Positions 42,447 through 50,745 of a stretch of 64,000 nt of DNA are shown piece by piece. Numbering within the stretch: the stretch's first letter is position 1; each line of letters opens with the position of its first letter. The notes beneath the pieces were generated by a model. It had not been told where the DNA came from and did no database searches. It saw nothing but the letters and a program-made list of their open reading frames with translations. The DNA is taken from the NCBI GenBank assembly GCA_963785075.1, contig CAWATW010000004.1, positions 124,001 through 188,000 on the forward strand, in the 5' to 3' direction. The DNA comes from JAOUGY01 sp963785075. Its GTDB lineage: Bacteria > Actinomycetota > Acidimicrobiia > Spongiisociales > ZC4RG35. Both the position numbers and the translations under genes were made by a program.

Positions 42447-43604
42447 TCATGCCCACAGCCTCTCGCTCGCGATACGTGCCCCGTCGGCCAGCGACCGGAA
42501 CTTCTCCCACACCACCGACGGGTGGACCTCCGGCGCAAACGACGCCCGCGACGAGAAACCACAGTCGGCCCCGGCGATCACACGCTCTCGGCCGACCAGG
42601 TTTGCGTAGTTGCAGATGCCGTCTGCGATGAGCTCCGGATGCTCGACGTAGTTGTTGGCGTGTCCGATGAATCCAGGGATGAGGATCTTGTCGTCGGGGA
42701 GTGCGATGTCCCGCCAGATCTTCCACTCGTGATAGTGCCTCGGGTTGGCGACCTCGAAGGAGTAGGCGCCGGCGTTCATACGCAACATGAAGGGGACGAT
42801 GTCCGCCAGCATCAGATCATGAGTGCGCGGTCCGGCGTTGAGGCCGTAGCAGGTGTGGAGCCTCACCCGATGGGCCGGGATGCCTCGCAGCGCATGATTA
42901 ACGATGTCGATGTGCTCGTTCGCCTCACGAACACACTCATCGGGATTGGAACCCGGCCCGCCGGTGAGGATCTCAATGAGCCAAGGATCGTCGATCTGAA
43001 GGACGAACCCGGCTTCGACTATGGCCAGGTACTCCTCACGAAGGGCCTCGGCGACCGCTTCGAGATACTCACGCTCCGAGGCGTAGTGGGCGTTGCGACC
43101 GAAACCTCGAGGGCTCGTGGATGGAATGAACGCCTCCTCGACATCGACCGCTTTCAGGGCGCTCCGGAGATTGGCGATGTCGGCGGCGATGGCGTCGCCT
43201 CCCCGATACTCGACGGGCCCGGTGCACGTGACCACCCGCAGCGGCACGACAGTCTCGGTGTACTTGCCGAAATAGCTGTCGTAGTAGTCGGGGTAGGCCT
43301 CGATCTCGCGCTTCCACGACGGCGGGAGAACCGGCTCGGATTCGTCGGCGGAGAAGCCCTTAAGGCGCTCGACCACGTAGGTGAAGAAGCTGGCCTTTCC
43401 CTGTTCACCGTCGTTGACCACGTCGAGCCCGACGTCGGCCTGTCGGCGGATCGAGAGGGCGACCGCCTCGGTCACCTGGCGTTCGAACAGCTTCTGGTCG
43501 TACGGACGGCCATGCTCCTTCTCCTGCATGGTCTCGAGAAGCGGGCGCGGCCGCGCGAGGCTCCCACAATGAGTGGACAAGATCCTCTCCGAGCTGCCCT
43601 TCAC
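42447..43604 (-). CDS. MetE C-terminal-like / epoxyalkane-CoM transferase-like zinc protein
   Basis: This 385-residue protein of the cobalamin-independent methionine synthase superfamily (COG0620) starts ILSTHCGSLARP. The zinc ligands typical of thiol-alkylating members are in RVRLHTCYGLNAGP (His and Cys) and VIAGADCGFSSR (Cys). The length fits stand-alone enzymes such as epoxyalkane:coenzyme M transferase rather than the 750-residue MetE. In an aromatic operon it could transfer a methyl group (for example from a methoxyaromatic product) or open an epoxide onto a thiol. No CoM biosynthesis genes are visible. It overlaps the GlcG-SnoaL gene by 4 bp. Confidence 0.75.
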   Translation of the reverse strand: MKGSSERILSTHCGSLARPRPLLETMQEKEHGRPYDQKLFERQVTEAVALSIRRQADVGLDVVNDGEQGKASFFTYVVERLKGFSADESEPVLPPSWKREIEAYPDYYDSYFGKYTETVVPLRVVTCTGPVEYRGGDAIAADIANLRSALKAVDVEEAFIPSTSPRGFGRNAHYASEREYLEAVAEALREEYLAIVEAGFVLQIDDPWLIEILTGGPGSNPDECVREANEHIDIVNHALRGIPAHRVRLHTCYGLNAGPRTHDLMLADIVPFMLRMNAGAYSFEVANPRHYHEWKIWRDIALPDDKILIPGFIGHANNYVEHPELIADGICNYANLVGRERVIAGADCGFSSRASFAPEVHPSVVWEKFRSLADGARIASERLWA

Positions 43605-44479
43605 GGAGCACTCCGATCGATGGGGGGCTCCAGGGCATACCCTCGGGCGGCGTAGTCGAATCCGCCCAGCTCGAGCCGGTCGAGCTCCGCGTCCTGAGGA
43701 GAGGCGTAATACGCCCGGATCTCACCGATGAGTCCGGAATCACGATCGAACCGATACCACTCGTCGCCCCGCAGGACGGTGCCGGTGCCGGTCTTGAAGT
43801 GGGTCCATTCGATCACAGCCACGCCGGCGTATGGATCACCGACGAAACTGTCCACCGCCCAGACCGATCCCAGGTTGGCGACGGCCTCCGACCATCTCCG
43901 GCCGATCGCATCGGCGCCCCGGAACGGACCCTCGTACATGCCCGGCGGGAAGTAGTGGACGGCATCGGGTGTGAAGAAGGCGGCGACCGCGTCGGGATCA
44001 CCCGAGTTGCAGGCATCGAAGTACCCCCTGATCGTCGCCTCCATCTTCGATGCGGTGAACGTCTCGAGTGCCAGGGTCCCGGCACCGGCTTCCGCAACCC
44101 GCTGGTCCTCGTCGGCCGTTGCTCCCGAAACTCCGACGGCGCCGATCATCTCGCCGTCGTGATCGAGTGGTACTCCCCCGGGCACGGGCATCAAGCGATT
44201 GTTGTTCGACAGTGCGGCCAGCGAAGGATCGGCTGCCATCGCCTCGGCCCACCAAGTCGTCGGCCGGCCAAACGCCGCCACCGACCATGCCTTGTCGGCG
44301 GCGATACCGATCGAGAGCATCGGTGCGCCGTCCATGCGGGTGAACGCCACCTGCTCGCCGGCCGGATCGACCACGGTGACGACCACGGCCACTCCGATGT
44401 TCCTCGCTTCGGTGATGCACCCGTCGATCACCTCGATGGCGGCTTCCATCGTGATGACTCGCCGATCCTTGGCCTTCAT
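43601..44479 (-). CDS. GlcG/HbpS domain fused to a SnoaL-like domain
   Basis: This 292-residue protein joins two small folds. Residues about 5-140 are a GlcG/HbpS (DUF336) domain: ITMEAAIEVIDGCITEARNIGVAVVVTVVDPAGEQVAFTRMDGA, IAADKAWSVAAFGRPT and LDHDGEMIGAVGVSGATADEDQRVAEAG. Residues about 150-265 are a SnoaL/NTF2-like domain: IRGYFDACNSGDPDAVAAFFTPDAVHYFPPG. GlcG-like proteins often accompany aromatic or glycolate operons; some bind heme. SnoaL-like domains bind or isomerise small molecules. The fusion suggests a ligand-binding or isomerase role. ATG 44479 overlaps the HAD gene stop. Confidence 0.75.
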   Translation of the reverse strand: MKAKDRRVITMEAAIEVIDGCITEARNIGVAVVVTVVDPAGEQVAFTRMDGAPMLSIGIAADKAWSVAAFGRPTTWWAEAMAADPSLAALSNNNRLMPVPGGVPLDHDGEMIGAVGVSGATADEDQRVAEAGAGTLALETFTASKMEATIRGYFDACNSGDPDAVAAFFTPDAVHYFPPGMYEGPFRGADAIGRRWSEAVANLGSVWAVDSFVGDPYAGVAVIEWTHFKTGTGTVLRGDEWYRFDRDSGLIGEIRAYYASPQDAELDRLELGGFDYAARGYALEPPIDRSAP

Positions 44480-45117
44480 GTCAATCCCATCCTCTCTGCC
44501 AGCTCCGCCAGTGAACGCTCGGGGTCGATGATGTCGAACAATTGCGATTGCATGCCGATGGCTTCGGCACCACGACAATTGACCGGCATGTCGTCGACGA
44601 AAATGCACGTCTCCGGCGAGCGGTCGATGGCGCGACACACCGCGTGATAAGCCCCTGGGGCCGGCTTCCGCTCTCCGAGCATGGCGACATCGACGATGGC
44701 GGCGAACAGTTGCGACGGTTCCCACGACTCCCACCATCGCTCCCCCTTCCACCGCGAGGCATCGTTGGTGAGGATCGCCTGCGTCACACCGGCATCGTGT
44801 GCCCGCTCGATGAAACGCCACGTCTCCAAGCGTTCGTGACGGGACCAATCGATGTCCGCCCTGGGGTCGATCGGGATACCTTCTCTCCTGAGCCCGGCCA
44901 CGAGCCGCGCCAGGTAGTCGGGCTCATCGAGACGTCCCTCCGTCATGTCGACATAATCCGGATCGGGGATGCAGCCGGTAGGCCCGAGGGCAAGCCGGTC
45001 CATGGGCCATCCCTCAGCCCGGCCGATGTCGGCCAGCACCTGGGTGAAGTACACGTTGAAGACGCCACCCATGTCCCAGACGACGGCGTGAGGCGCGGCC
45101 TTCATTCCCGGCTCCAT
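44476..45117 (-). CDS. HAD family hydrolase in the aromatic operon
   Basis: This 213-residue HAD phosphatase has motif I VVWDMGGVFNVY (second Asp replaced by Gly), motif II AILTNDAS, the Lys in LGERKPAPGAYHAV and motif IV CIFVDDMPVNCRGAEA. It is coupled by overlap to the Rieske ferredoxin gene upstream (16 bp) and to the GlcG-SnoaL gene downstream (4 bp). Because the same regulon contains an aryl-phosphate-forming enzyme pair, a phosphatase acting on a phosphorylated aromatic is a testable idea, but this is context only. Confidence 0.8.
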   Translation of the reverse strand: MEPGMKAAPHAVVWDMGGVFNVYFTQVLADIGRAEGWPMDRLALGPTGCIPDPDYVDMTEGRLDEPDYLARLVAGLRREGIPIDPRADIDWSRHERLETWRFIERAHDAGVTQAILTNDASRWKGERWWESWEPSQLFAAIVDVAMLGERKPAPGAYHAVCRAIDRSPETCIFVDDMPVNCRGAEAIGMQSQLFDIIDPERSLAELAERMGLT

Positions 45118-45461
45118 TCTCTGGCGTGCTTGAGCATCATCTCGCGCATCGACAGGGTCGGCTCACGGTCGGGGAGCTCGACGAAGACCTCACCGTCGAC
45201 GACTTCCACCGGGTACGACAGCAGCGAACCGCGACCTCCGAGATGCCGCCCTGTGGCAGCCTCGTACCTCCAGAAGTGCAGCGGACAGATCAGCCTGCCG
45301 CGCTCGATCCGCCCTCCTTCGAGCTTCGAGTCCTGGTGGAGGCACCGGTTCTCGAAGGCAACGACCTCGTCGCCGACGCGGATGACGATCGCTCTCCCAT
45401 CGTCGACCGCAACGCAGCTATCGGTCGGGACCGCACTCAACGCGCCAATGGCGAACCTCAA
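45102..45461 (-). CDS. Rieske-type [2Fe-2S] ferredoxin
   Basis: This 119-residue Rieske ferredoxin has both cluster motifs, C40-x-H42 in NRCLHQ and C59-xx-H62 in CPLHFW. There is no oxygenase domain. Rieske ferredoxins shuttle electrons from an NAD(P)H reductase to ring-hydroxylating dioxygenases. The phthalate-type oxygenase encoded at 60510 belongs to a class usually served by a plant-type ferredoxin domain, so pairing is not assured. It lies in the meta operon, which shares its operator type with the oxygenase operon. It overlaps the HAD gene. Confidence 0.85.
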   Translation of the reverse strand: MRFAIGALSAVPTDSCVAVDDGRAIVIRVGDEVVAFENRCLHQDSKLEGGRIERGRLICPLHFWRYEAATGRHLGGRGSLLSYPVEVVDGEVFVELPDREPTLSMREMMLKHAREWSRE

Positions 45462-45501
45462 ACAACCGCCTCCGATCCGTGTAGTGCCGAAGACTCCCTG
45501 C

Positions 45502-46950
45502 TCAACCGAACTTCATCACGACGCCCTTGGATTCGGTGAAGAACTCATAGGAGTATTCGCCACCTTCGCGGCCCAGTCCCGAGGCCTTGTAGCCGCCAAA
45601 TGGCAGCCGGAGGTCCCGGACGAAGAAGCAGTTGACCCACACGTTGCCGGTTTGCATTCGGCGCGCCGCATGGTGGGCGGTGTCGAGATTCTTGGTCCAC
45701 ACCATTCCCGCCAGACCGTACGGAGAGTCGTTGGCGATGTCGATCGCCTCGTCGGTCTCCTCGAAAGGGATGACGACTGCCACCGGTCCGAAGATCTCCT
45801 CACGGCAGACACGCATCGAGTTGTCGACATCGGCGTAGATCGTCGGCTCGACGTAGTTCCCCTTTGCGAGGTCCCCGTCGATGAGGCGTCCACCGCCCAC
45901 CAGCCGCTTACCACCCTCGGAGTCGGCGATCTCCAGGTAGGAAAGCACCTTGTCCATGTGCTCCTTCGATACGAGCGGACCCACCTTGGTGCTCCGATCG
46001 AAGGGGTCGCCAACCTTCCAGTCGGCGAGGCCGTCGACCATCCGGGCACAGAACTCGTCGTAGATCGACCGGTGGACGATGAGCCGTGAACCGGCGAGAC
46101 ACACCTCGCCCTGGTTGTAGAACACACCGCGCAGGCCACCGGCCACGGCGGCGTCGAGATCGGCGTCCGGGAACACGATGCTCGGCGACTTGCCACCGAG
46201 CTCGAACGAGAGCTTCTTCAGACCGCCCGACGCGGCCGCCATGATCGCCCGGCCCGTGGCCGACTCTCCGGTGAATGTGACGGCCGCAACATCGGGGTGG
46301 CGGGTCAAAGCCTCGCCTGCGGCGTCGGGACCGAAGCCCTGCACGACGTTGAACACGCCATCGGGCACGCCCGCCTCGGCACAGACCTCGGCGAGGATCG
46401 ACGCGGTGACCGGTGACTGCTCGGCGGGCTTCGCCACCACCGTGCATCCAAAGGCCAACGCCGGTGCGACCTTCCACGTCAGGAGCATGAGGGGGAAGTT
46501 CCATGGCGAGATGGCAGCGGCCACACCTACCGGCTCACGCAACTCGAACCCGAACGTGTTGTCCCACGGCTTGTCGAACGCATTGGTGCCCGCCAGCTCC
46601 TGGTAGTCGGCGAAGAAACGGAAGTTGTGGGCAGCGCGCGGCACGTCCCGCTCGCGTGCGTCTGCGATCGGCTTGCCCATGTCGCGGGTTTCCCACTCGG
46701 CGAGCTCGTCGGCCCGGGCGTCGATCCCGTCGGCGACCCGCATGAGCACCGCCTTGCGGGCTGTCGGACTCATCGTGGACCAGGCTTCGAACGCTTCGGC
46801 GGCCGCGTGCACAGCCCGGTCGGCGTCCTGTGCCGAGCCTTCAGCCACCTCGGCGATCGGCTCGTTGTCGATGGGGCTGACGGACTCGAATGTCGCACCA
46901 TCGAGCGAGTCGACGAACTCCCCGTTGATGAAGTGCCTGACCGCCCTCAT
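45502..46950 (-). CDS. 2-hydroxymuconic semialdehyde dehydrogenase-like aldehyde dehydrogenase
   Basis: This 482-residue NAD-dependent aldehyde dehydrogenase has the catalytic Asn151 in SPWNFPL, Glu250 in SFELGGKSP and nucleophilic Cys284 in NQGEVCLAG. The operon position next to 4-oxalocrotonate tautomerase and decarboxylase-type genes points to the DmpC/XylG step, oxidising 2-hydroxymuconic semialdehyde (the catechol 2,3-cleavage product) to 4-oxalocrotonate enol. The N-terminal RHFINGEFVDS and C-terminal KASGLGREGGEYSYEFFTESKGV fit that subgroup. The 3' neighbour is the Rieske ferredoxin gene. Confidence 0.88.
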   Translation of the reverse strand: MRAVRHFINGEFVDSLDGATFESVSPIDNEPIAEVAEGSAQDADRAVHAAAEAFEAWSTMSPTARKAVLMRVADGIDARADELAEWETRDMGKPIADARERDVPRAAHNFRFFADYQELAGTNAFDKPWDNTFGFELREPVGVAAAISPWNFPLMLLTWKVAPALAFGCTVVAKPAEQSPVTASILAEVCAEAGVPDGVFNVVQGFGPDAAGEALTRHPDVAAVTFTGESATGRAIMAAASGGLKKLSFELGGKSPSIVFPDADLDAAVAGGLRGVFYNQGEVCLAGSRLIVHRSIYDEFCARMVDGLADWKVGDPFDRSTKVGPLVSKEHMDKVLSYLEIADSEGGKRLVGGGRLIDGDLAKGNYVEPTIYADVDNSMRVCREEIFGPVAVVIPFEETDEAIDIANDSPYGLAGMVWTKNLDTAHHAARRMQTGNVWVNCFFVRDLRLPFGGYKASGLGREGGEYSYEFFTESKGVVMKFG

Positions 46951-47177
46951 GATCCCGCCTCATCCATGGCCCGGGCGGCCGATCGCTCTGAGCGCACGAC
47001 ATTCATGGGCTTGCCTCCCACCCCGTATTGGTGGTCCTGCATCTCATTGACCATGATCCGTACGGTGTTGATGTCGGTGTCGAGCGAGTCGGCGATGGCG
47101 TGCGACACCGATGAGATCATCTCCTCGATCTGCTCCTTGGGTCGACCTTCCATGATGTTGATGTAGACCAATGGCAT
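46947..47177 (-). CDS. 4-oxalocrotonate tautomerase
   Basis: This 76-residue tautomerase has the catalytic Pro as residue 2 (Pro1 after Met removal) in MPLVYINIMEGR, the active-site Arg in EGRPKEQ, and the core IADSLDTDINTVRIMVNEM. It ketonises 2-hydroxymuconate (4-oxalocrotonate enol) in the meta-cleavage pathway. At 75 mature residues it is slightly longer than the 62-residue XylH/DmpI type, with an extra C-terminal GGKPMNVVRSERSAARAM. It overlaps the aldehyde dehydrogenase gene by 4 bp, and GAGGA lies upstream. Confidence 0.9.
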   Translation of the reverse strand: MPLVYINIMEGRPKEQIEEMISSVSHAIADSLDTDINTVRIMVNEMQDHQYGVGGKPMNVVRSERSAARAMDEAGS

Positions 47178-47190
47178 GGTTTCCTCCTCG

Positions 47191-47952
47191 TCAGGCTGCT
47201 TTCACTGTGATGGAACCGATCCGGTCGAAGTCCGCCGTCACGACAGACCCGACGACGAGATCGACGGGGCTCGTGAGCCCACCCGAAATGATCAGATGAC
47301 CGGCTTCGAGACGACGACCGGTATGGTTGTTGTTCGCCATCCATGCGACTGCGGCGGCAGGGTGATCGAGGGCTGCCGCCCCCGTCGCGGTTCCGTGGAG
47401 CACTCCCCCGCTCTCGACCACCACGCCCAGCACCGCCAGGTCGAGACCGGCGGGAGACGATGGCGACCCGAGCAGGACCATGCCGGCAGAGCTGTTGTCG
47501 GCGATGTTGTCGAGCGGACCAAAGCGAAAGTCCAGATATCGCGAATCCACGATCTCCAAACACGGCAACACGGCGGCGGTGGCCGACAACACATCGGTCA
47601 CCGAGACCGGTGGCCGCAGGTCTTCACCGAGCAGGAACGCGATCTCTGGCTCTACCTTTGGGTGGATGAGGGAATCCAGGGGTGCGATCCCGTCGTGGAT
47701 GAGCATGGCATCGGTGAGCCATCCGTAGTTCGGATGATGAACGTTCATCGCCCGCTGCATCGCTCTCGATGTGAAACCCAGCTTGCCTCCGATGACCCGT
47801 TCCCCGTCGAGCAGTCGCAGCTGGAGTCCGCGTTCCTGTACCGCGTAGGCATCGGCCGGCGTCAGGTCGGCGTGGCGCGAGCTGATCGGCGGCACCTCAT
47901 GGCGATGCCTCATCGCCATGTGCAATTCGCGAGCCATGTCGCCGACGTTCAC
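47191..47952 (-). CDS. 2-oxopent-4-enoate hydratase / 4-oxalocrotonate decarboxylase family protein
   Basis: This 253-residue member of the MhpD/DmpE-DmpH family is third of three in this operon. The N-terminal half resembles DmpE (GERVIGGKLGFTSRAMQRAMNVHHPNYGWLTDAML), while the segment IVDSRYLDFRF and the following IADNSSAG resemble DmpH. HPKVEPEIAFLLG carries the metal-binding acids. A hydratase or decarboxylase call cannot be settled by eye. GTG 47952 gives the length expected of the family; ATG 47937 is an alternative. It lies between the decarboxylase-like gene and the tautomerase gene. Confidence 0.75.
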   Translation of the reverse strand: MNVGDMARELHMAMRHRHEVPPISSRHADLTPADAYAVQERGLQLRLLDGERVIGGKLGFTSRAMQRAMNVHHPNYGWLTDAMLIHDGIAPLDSLIHPKVEPEIAFLLGEDLRPPVSVTDVLSATAAVLPCLEIVDSRYLDFRFGPLDNIADNSSAGMVLLGSPSSPAGLDLAVLGVVVESGGVLHGTATGAAALDHPAAAVAWMANNNHTGRRLEAGHLIISGGLTSPVDLVVGSVVTADFDRIGSITVKAA

Positions 47953-47974
47953 GAACGGTGCCCGGGGTTCAACC

Positions 47975-48721
47975 TCATCTGACCGCCAGTTCGAGCATGC
48001 CGATCCGGTCGATCTCCACGGTGTACGAGTCGCCCGGTACGGCGGCGAAGGCGGCGGTGAGGGCGCCGGCGAGCACCACCGTTCCTGCCGGGAGGGCACG
48101 GCCGCGCTCTGAGAGCTTGCGAATGAACCACGCCACCGCCTCTGCGGGATGCCCAAAGATGGCGGCTCCTGCGGCGGTGGCCACCATCTCACCGTTCTTC
48201 GAGAACACACAGCCGACTGTGCGGAGGTCGATGCCTTCGGGCGACACGGGGTCCCCGACGATGAATCGGCCGGCCGACGAATTGTCGGCGATCACGTCCG
48301 GCAACGTGAACGAGTATCCGGCATATCGGGAGTCGAGGACGTCGATGGCCGGCATCACGGCAGCGGTGGACATCAGCACCTGCGCTGCGGTGACCGCGGG
48401 GCCGGACAGCTCTGCCGAAGTGACGAAAGCGATCTCTGGCTCCACCCGGGGCTGGATCAGCTCTCCGGCGAGCAGCGGCTCCCCTCGCATGATCTCGGTG
48501 CCGCCGACCATCCACCCGTAGAGCGGCTCCGAAACGTCCATCTGGACCTGCTTCGCTCGCGAGGTCAATCCCAGTTTCGCCGCCACCACGTCGGGACCGA
48601 GGGCTCGAATCACCTCTTCCTGGATGTCATAGGCCGAGCCCTCGTCCAAGTCGCTGCCCTGGGGATCGAGCGCGGTCCGGGTGCGGACCGCTGCGACGAG
48701 TCGATCGGCGAGCTCACTCAT
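47975..48721 (-). CDS. 4-oxalocrotonate decarboxylase (DmpH-like)
   Basis: This 248-residue protein of the fumarylacetoacetase-like hydratase/decarboxylase family is closest to DmpH by pattern. Evidence is LTSRAKQVQMDVSEPLYGWM (DmpH has LTSWAKMAQMGVETPIYGFL), VLDSRYAGYSF, and the C-terminal VVLAGALTAAFAAVPGD. It would convert 4-oxalocrotonate to 2-hydroxypenta-2,4-dienoate, in a complex with the hydratase. Metal ligands are in IQPRVEPEIAFV. Its ATG overlaps the aldolase stop (ATGA). Confidence 0.82.
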   Translation of the reverse strand: MSELADRLVAAVRTRTALDPQGSDLDEGSAYDIQEEVIRALGPDVVAAKLGLTSRAKQVQMDVSEPLYGWMVGGTEIMRGEPLLAGELIQPRVEPEIAFVTSAELSGPAVTAAQVLMSTAAVMPAIDVLDSRYAGYSFTLPDVIADNSSAGRFIVGDPVSPEGIDLRTVGCVFSKNGEMVATAAGAAIFGHPAEAVAWFIRKLSERGRALPAGTVVLAGALTAAFAAVPGDSYTVEIDRIGMLELAVR

Positions 48722-49743
48722 GTGGCGGCGACCTGTGCCGATGCCGCCCGACGCTGAAGTTCCATGGCGACGTCGATGATCATGTCCTCTTGTCCTCCGA
48801 CGACCTTGCGGTGTCCGAGCTCGAGGAGGATCTCCTTGGTGTCGACGCCGTACCGCTCGGCCGCCCGTTTCGCATGCAGCAGGAACGAGCCGTAGACACC
48901 CGCATAGCCCAGCAACAGCCCGTCTCGGTCGATGACACCCTGCTCGGGACGGATCGGCCGCACCGCGTCCTCGGCGGCATCCATGATCTGAAGCGGGTCC
49001 ACGCCGCTCGAGATCCCGGATTTCTCGCAAGCCGCCACGAGGATCTCGGTGGGGCAGTTCCCTGCACCGGCACCGAGACCGGTCGTGCAGCCGTCCACCT
49101 GATCGACGCCCTCCTCGATCGCCGCGAGCGAGTTGGCGACGGCGAGCGACAGGTTGTTGTGGGCATGGATGCCGACCTGGCATTCGACTGCGGACTTCAC
49201 GGCCGCCACCCTTCGGCGTGCGTCGTCGATGGTCATTGCGCCGGCGGAATCGACGACGTACACGGCGTCAGCCCCGTACGACTCCATCAGCTTGGCTTGA
49301 ACCACGAGGTCATCGGGCGAGATCATGCTGGCCATCATCAGGAACCCCACCGCTTCCATCCCCAATTCGTGAGCGAGTGCGATGTGCTGTTGGGAGATGT
49401 CGGCTTCCGTGCAATGGGTGGCGATCCGGGCCACGGTGGCGCCCGCATCGGCCGCCGTCCTCAGGTCTTCCTTGGTGCCGATGCCGGGGACCATCAGCAC
49501 CGCGATCTTGGCATGTGCCGCCTCCTCGACGGCTGCCTTGACCAGCGTCATCTCGTCGGTGTGGCTGAACCCGTAGTTGAACGATGAGCCGCCGACACCG
49601 TCGCCGTGGGAGACCTCGATCACGGGGACGCCGGCCCGATCGAGCGAGGACACAACCCTGCGCACCTGGTCTTCGGTGAACTGATGCGCAACGGCGTGCG
49701 AACCGTCGCGGAGCGTCGAGTCGGTGAGCCGGAATCGAGCCAT
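48718..49743 (-). CDS. dmpG: 4-hydroxy-2-oxovalerate aldolase
   Basis: This 341-residue class II pyruvate aldolase of the DmpG/BphI/MhpE family has the catalytic/metal motif TLRDGSHA (Arg12, Asp13, His16), the metal-binding HxH in VGIHAHNNLSLA and the C-terminal communication domain GVYGSFLLHAKRAAERYGV. It splits 4-hydroxy-2-oxovalerate to pyruvate and acetaldehyde and channels the latter to the acylating dehydrogenase encoded just upstream, with which it overlaps by one base. Confidence 0.95.
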   Translation of the reverse strand: MARFRLTDSTLRDGSHAVAHQFTEDQVRRVVSSLDRAGVPVIEVSHGDGVGGSSFNYGFSHTDEMTLVKAAVEEAAHAKIAVLMVPGIGTKEDLRTAADAGATVARIATHCTEADISQQHIALAHELGMEAVGFLMMASMISPDDLVVQAKLMESYGADAVYVVDSAGAMTIDDARRRVAAVKSAVECQVGIHAHNNLSLAVANSLAAIEEGVDQVDGCTTGLGAGAGNCPTEILVAACEKSGISSGVDPLQIMDAAEDAVRPIRPEQGVIDRDGLLLGYAGVYGSFLLHAKRAAERYGVDTKEILLELGHRKVVGGQEDMIIDVAMELQRRAASAQVAAT

Positions 49744-50654
49744 CAGCCTTCCCCTCTCTGAATCGACTGCGCCATTGCCTCTCCCACCTTGACCGCCGAG
49801 GCGGTCATGATGTCGAGGTTCCCTGCATAAGGGGGGAAGTAGTCGCCGGCACCCTCGACTTCCAGCAGAACGACGACTCTCGCCTTGACGTCGCCGCCGG
49901 GAGTGCGGAACAGGTCCTCGTCGAAGACCGGATCGGACTTCAGTCGGTAGCCAGGCACGTAGTTCGAAACCTCGTCGACCATCGACAGGATCGAGTCGGC
50001 GACCGCCTGGCGGTCGTAGTCCTCACCGAGGGCGCAGAACACTGTGTTGCGCATCAGGATGGGGGGTTCGGCCGGATTGAGGACCATGATCGCCTTGCCG
50101 TGTGCCGCCCCGCCCACTGCCGACAGCGCGGCGGAGGTCGTGGTCGTGAACTCGTCGATGTTCTGACGCGTTCCTGGACCAGCCGACACCGAACTGACCG
50201 TCGAAACGATCTCGGCGTAAGGGACGTCGCACACCCGGGCGACGGCATGGACGATCGGCGTTGTCGCCTGTCCACCACAGGTGATGAGATTGACGTTGAC
50301 GGCCTCGAGATTGGCGTCGAGATTCACGGGCGGGACGACCAACGGACCGAGCCTCGCCGGCGTCAGGTCGATGGCCCTGAGCCCGGCTTCCTCGTACCGG
50401 GGTGCGTTCTGGCGATGCACCCAGGCCGAGGTCGCCTCGAACACGACGCTGAACTCGTCGGCCCTGGCGAGCAGGGCGTCGACACCTTCGTGCGTGGCGT
50501 CGAATCCAACCTGACGCGCCTTGGCAAGACCGTCGCTGTCCGGATCGACTCCCACGACCAGTCCGAGCTCGAGGTCAGGGGATCGCTGCAGCTTGTACAT
50601 CAGGTCGGTGCCGATGTTCCCCGATCCGACGATTGCGCAGGGTGTCTTGCTCAC
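49743..50654 (-). CDS. dmpF: Acetaldehyde dehydrogenase (acylating)
   Basis: This 303-residue DmpF/BphJ/MhpF protein has an N-terminal Rossmann motif IVGSGNIGTDL (about 8-18). The catalytic Cys126 is in NLITCGGQATTPI, and the NADH/CoA segment is NPAEPPILMRNTVFC. It converts acetaldehyde, NAD and CoA to acetyl-CoA, in complex with the aldolase. GTG 50654 is preceded by GGGAG at about 6 nt; the frame extends to 50828 only through palindrome copy 3 and into the neighbour gene, so the extension was rejected. Confidence 0.95.
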   Translation of the reverse strand: MSKTPCAIVGSGNIGTDLMYKLQRSPDLELGLVVGVDPDSDGLAKARQVGFDATHEGVDALLARADEFSVVFEATSAWVHRQNAPRYEEAGLRAIDLTPARLGPLVVPPVNLDANLEAVNVNLITCGGQATTPIVHAVARVCDVPYAEIVSTVSSVSAGPGTRQNIDEFTTTTSAALSAVGGAAHGKAIMVLNPAEPPILMRNTVFCALGEDYDRQAVADSILSMVDEVSNYVPGYRLKSDPVFDEDLFRTPGGDVKARVVVLLEVEGAGDYFPPYAGNLDIMTASAVKVGEAMAQSIQRGEG

Positions 50655-50688
50655 CCACCACTCCCTTCCCGGACCAGCGCCCGGACTC

Positions 50689-50737
50689 GTTTTCGCGCAC
50701 AAACTGCGTGAATAGCGCACCTTTTGTGCGCGAAAAC
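50689..50737. repeat. REP-like palindromic element, copy 3 (inverted)
   Basis: Arms GTTTTCGCGCACAAA (50689-50703) and its complement (50723-50737) flank an inner stem TGCG/CGCA (50705-50708, 50716-50719) with loop TGAATAG, and an unpaired CT at 50721-50722. It is the reverse complement of copy 2 with one loop-proximal change. It sits between the hydratase stop and the acetaldehyde dehydrogenase start inside the operon, where it could stabilise or attenuate the mRNA. Confidence 0.85.
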
Positions 50738-50745
50738 CCGTTTGG

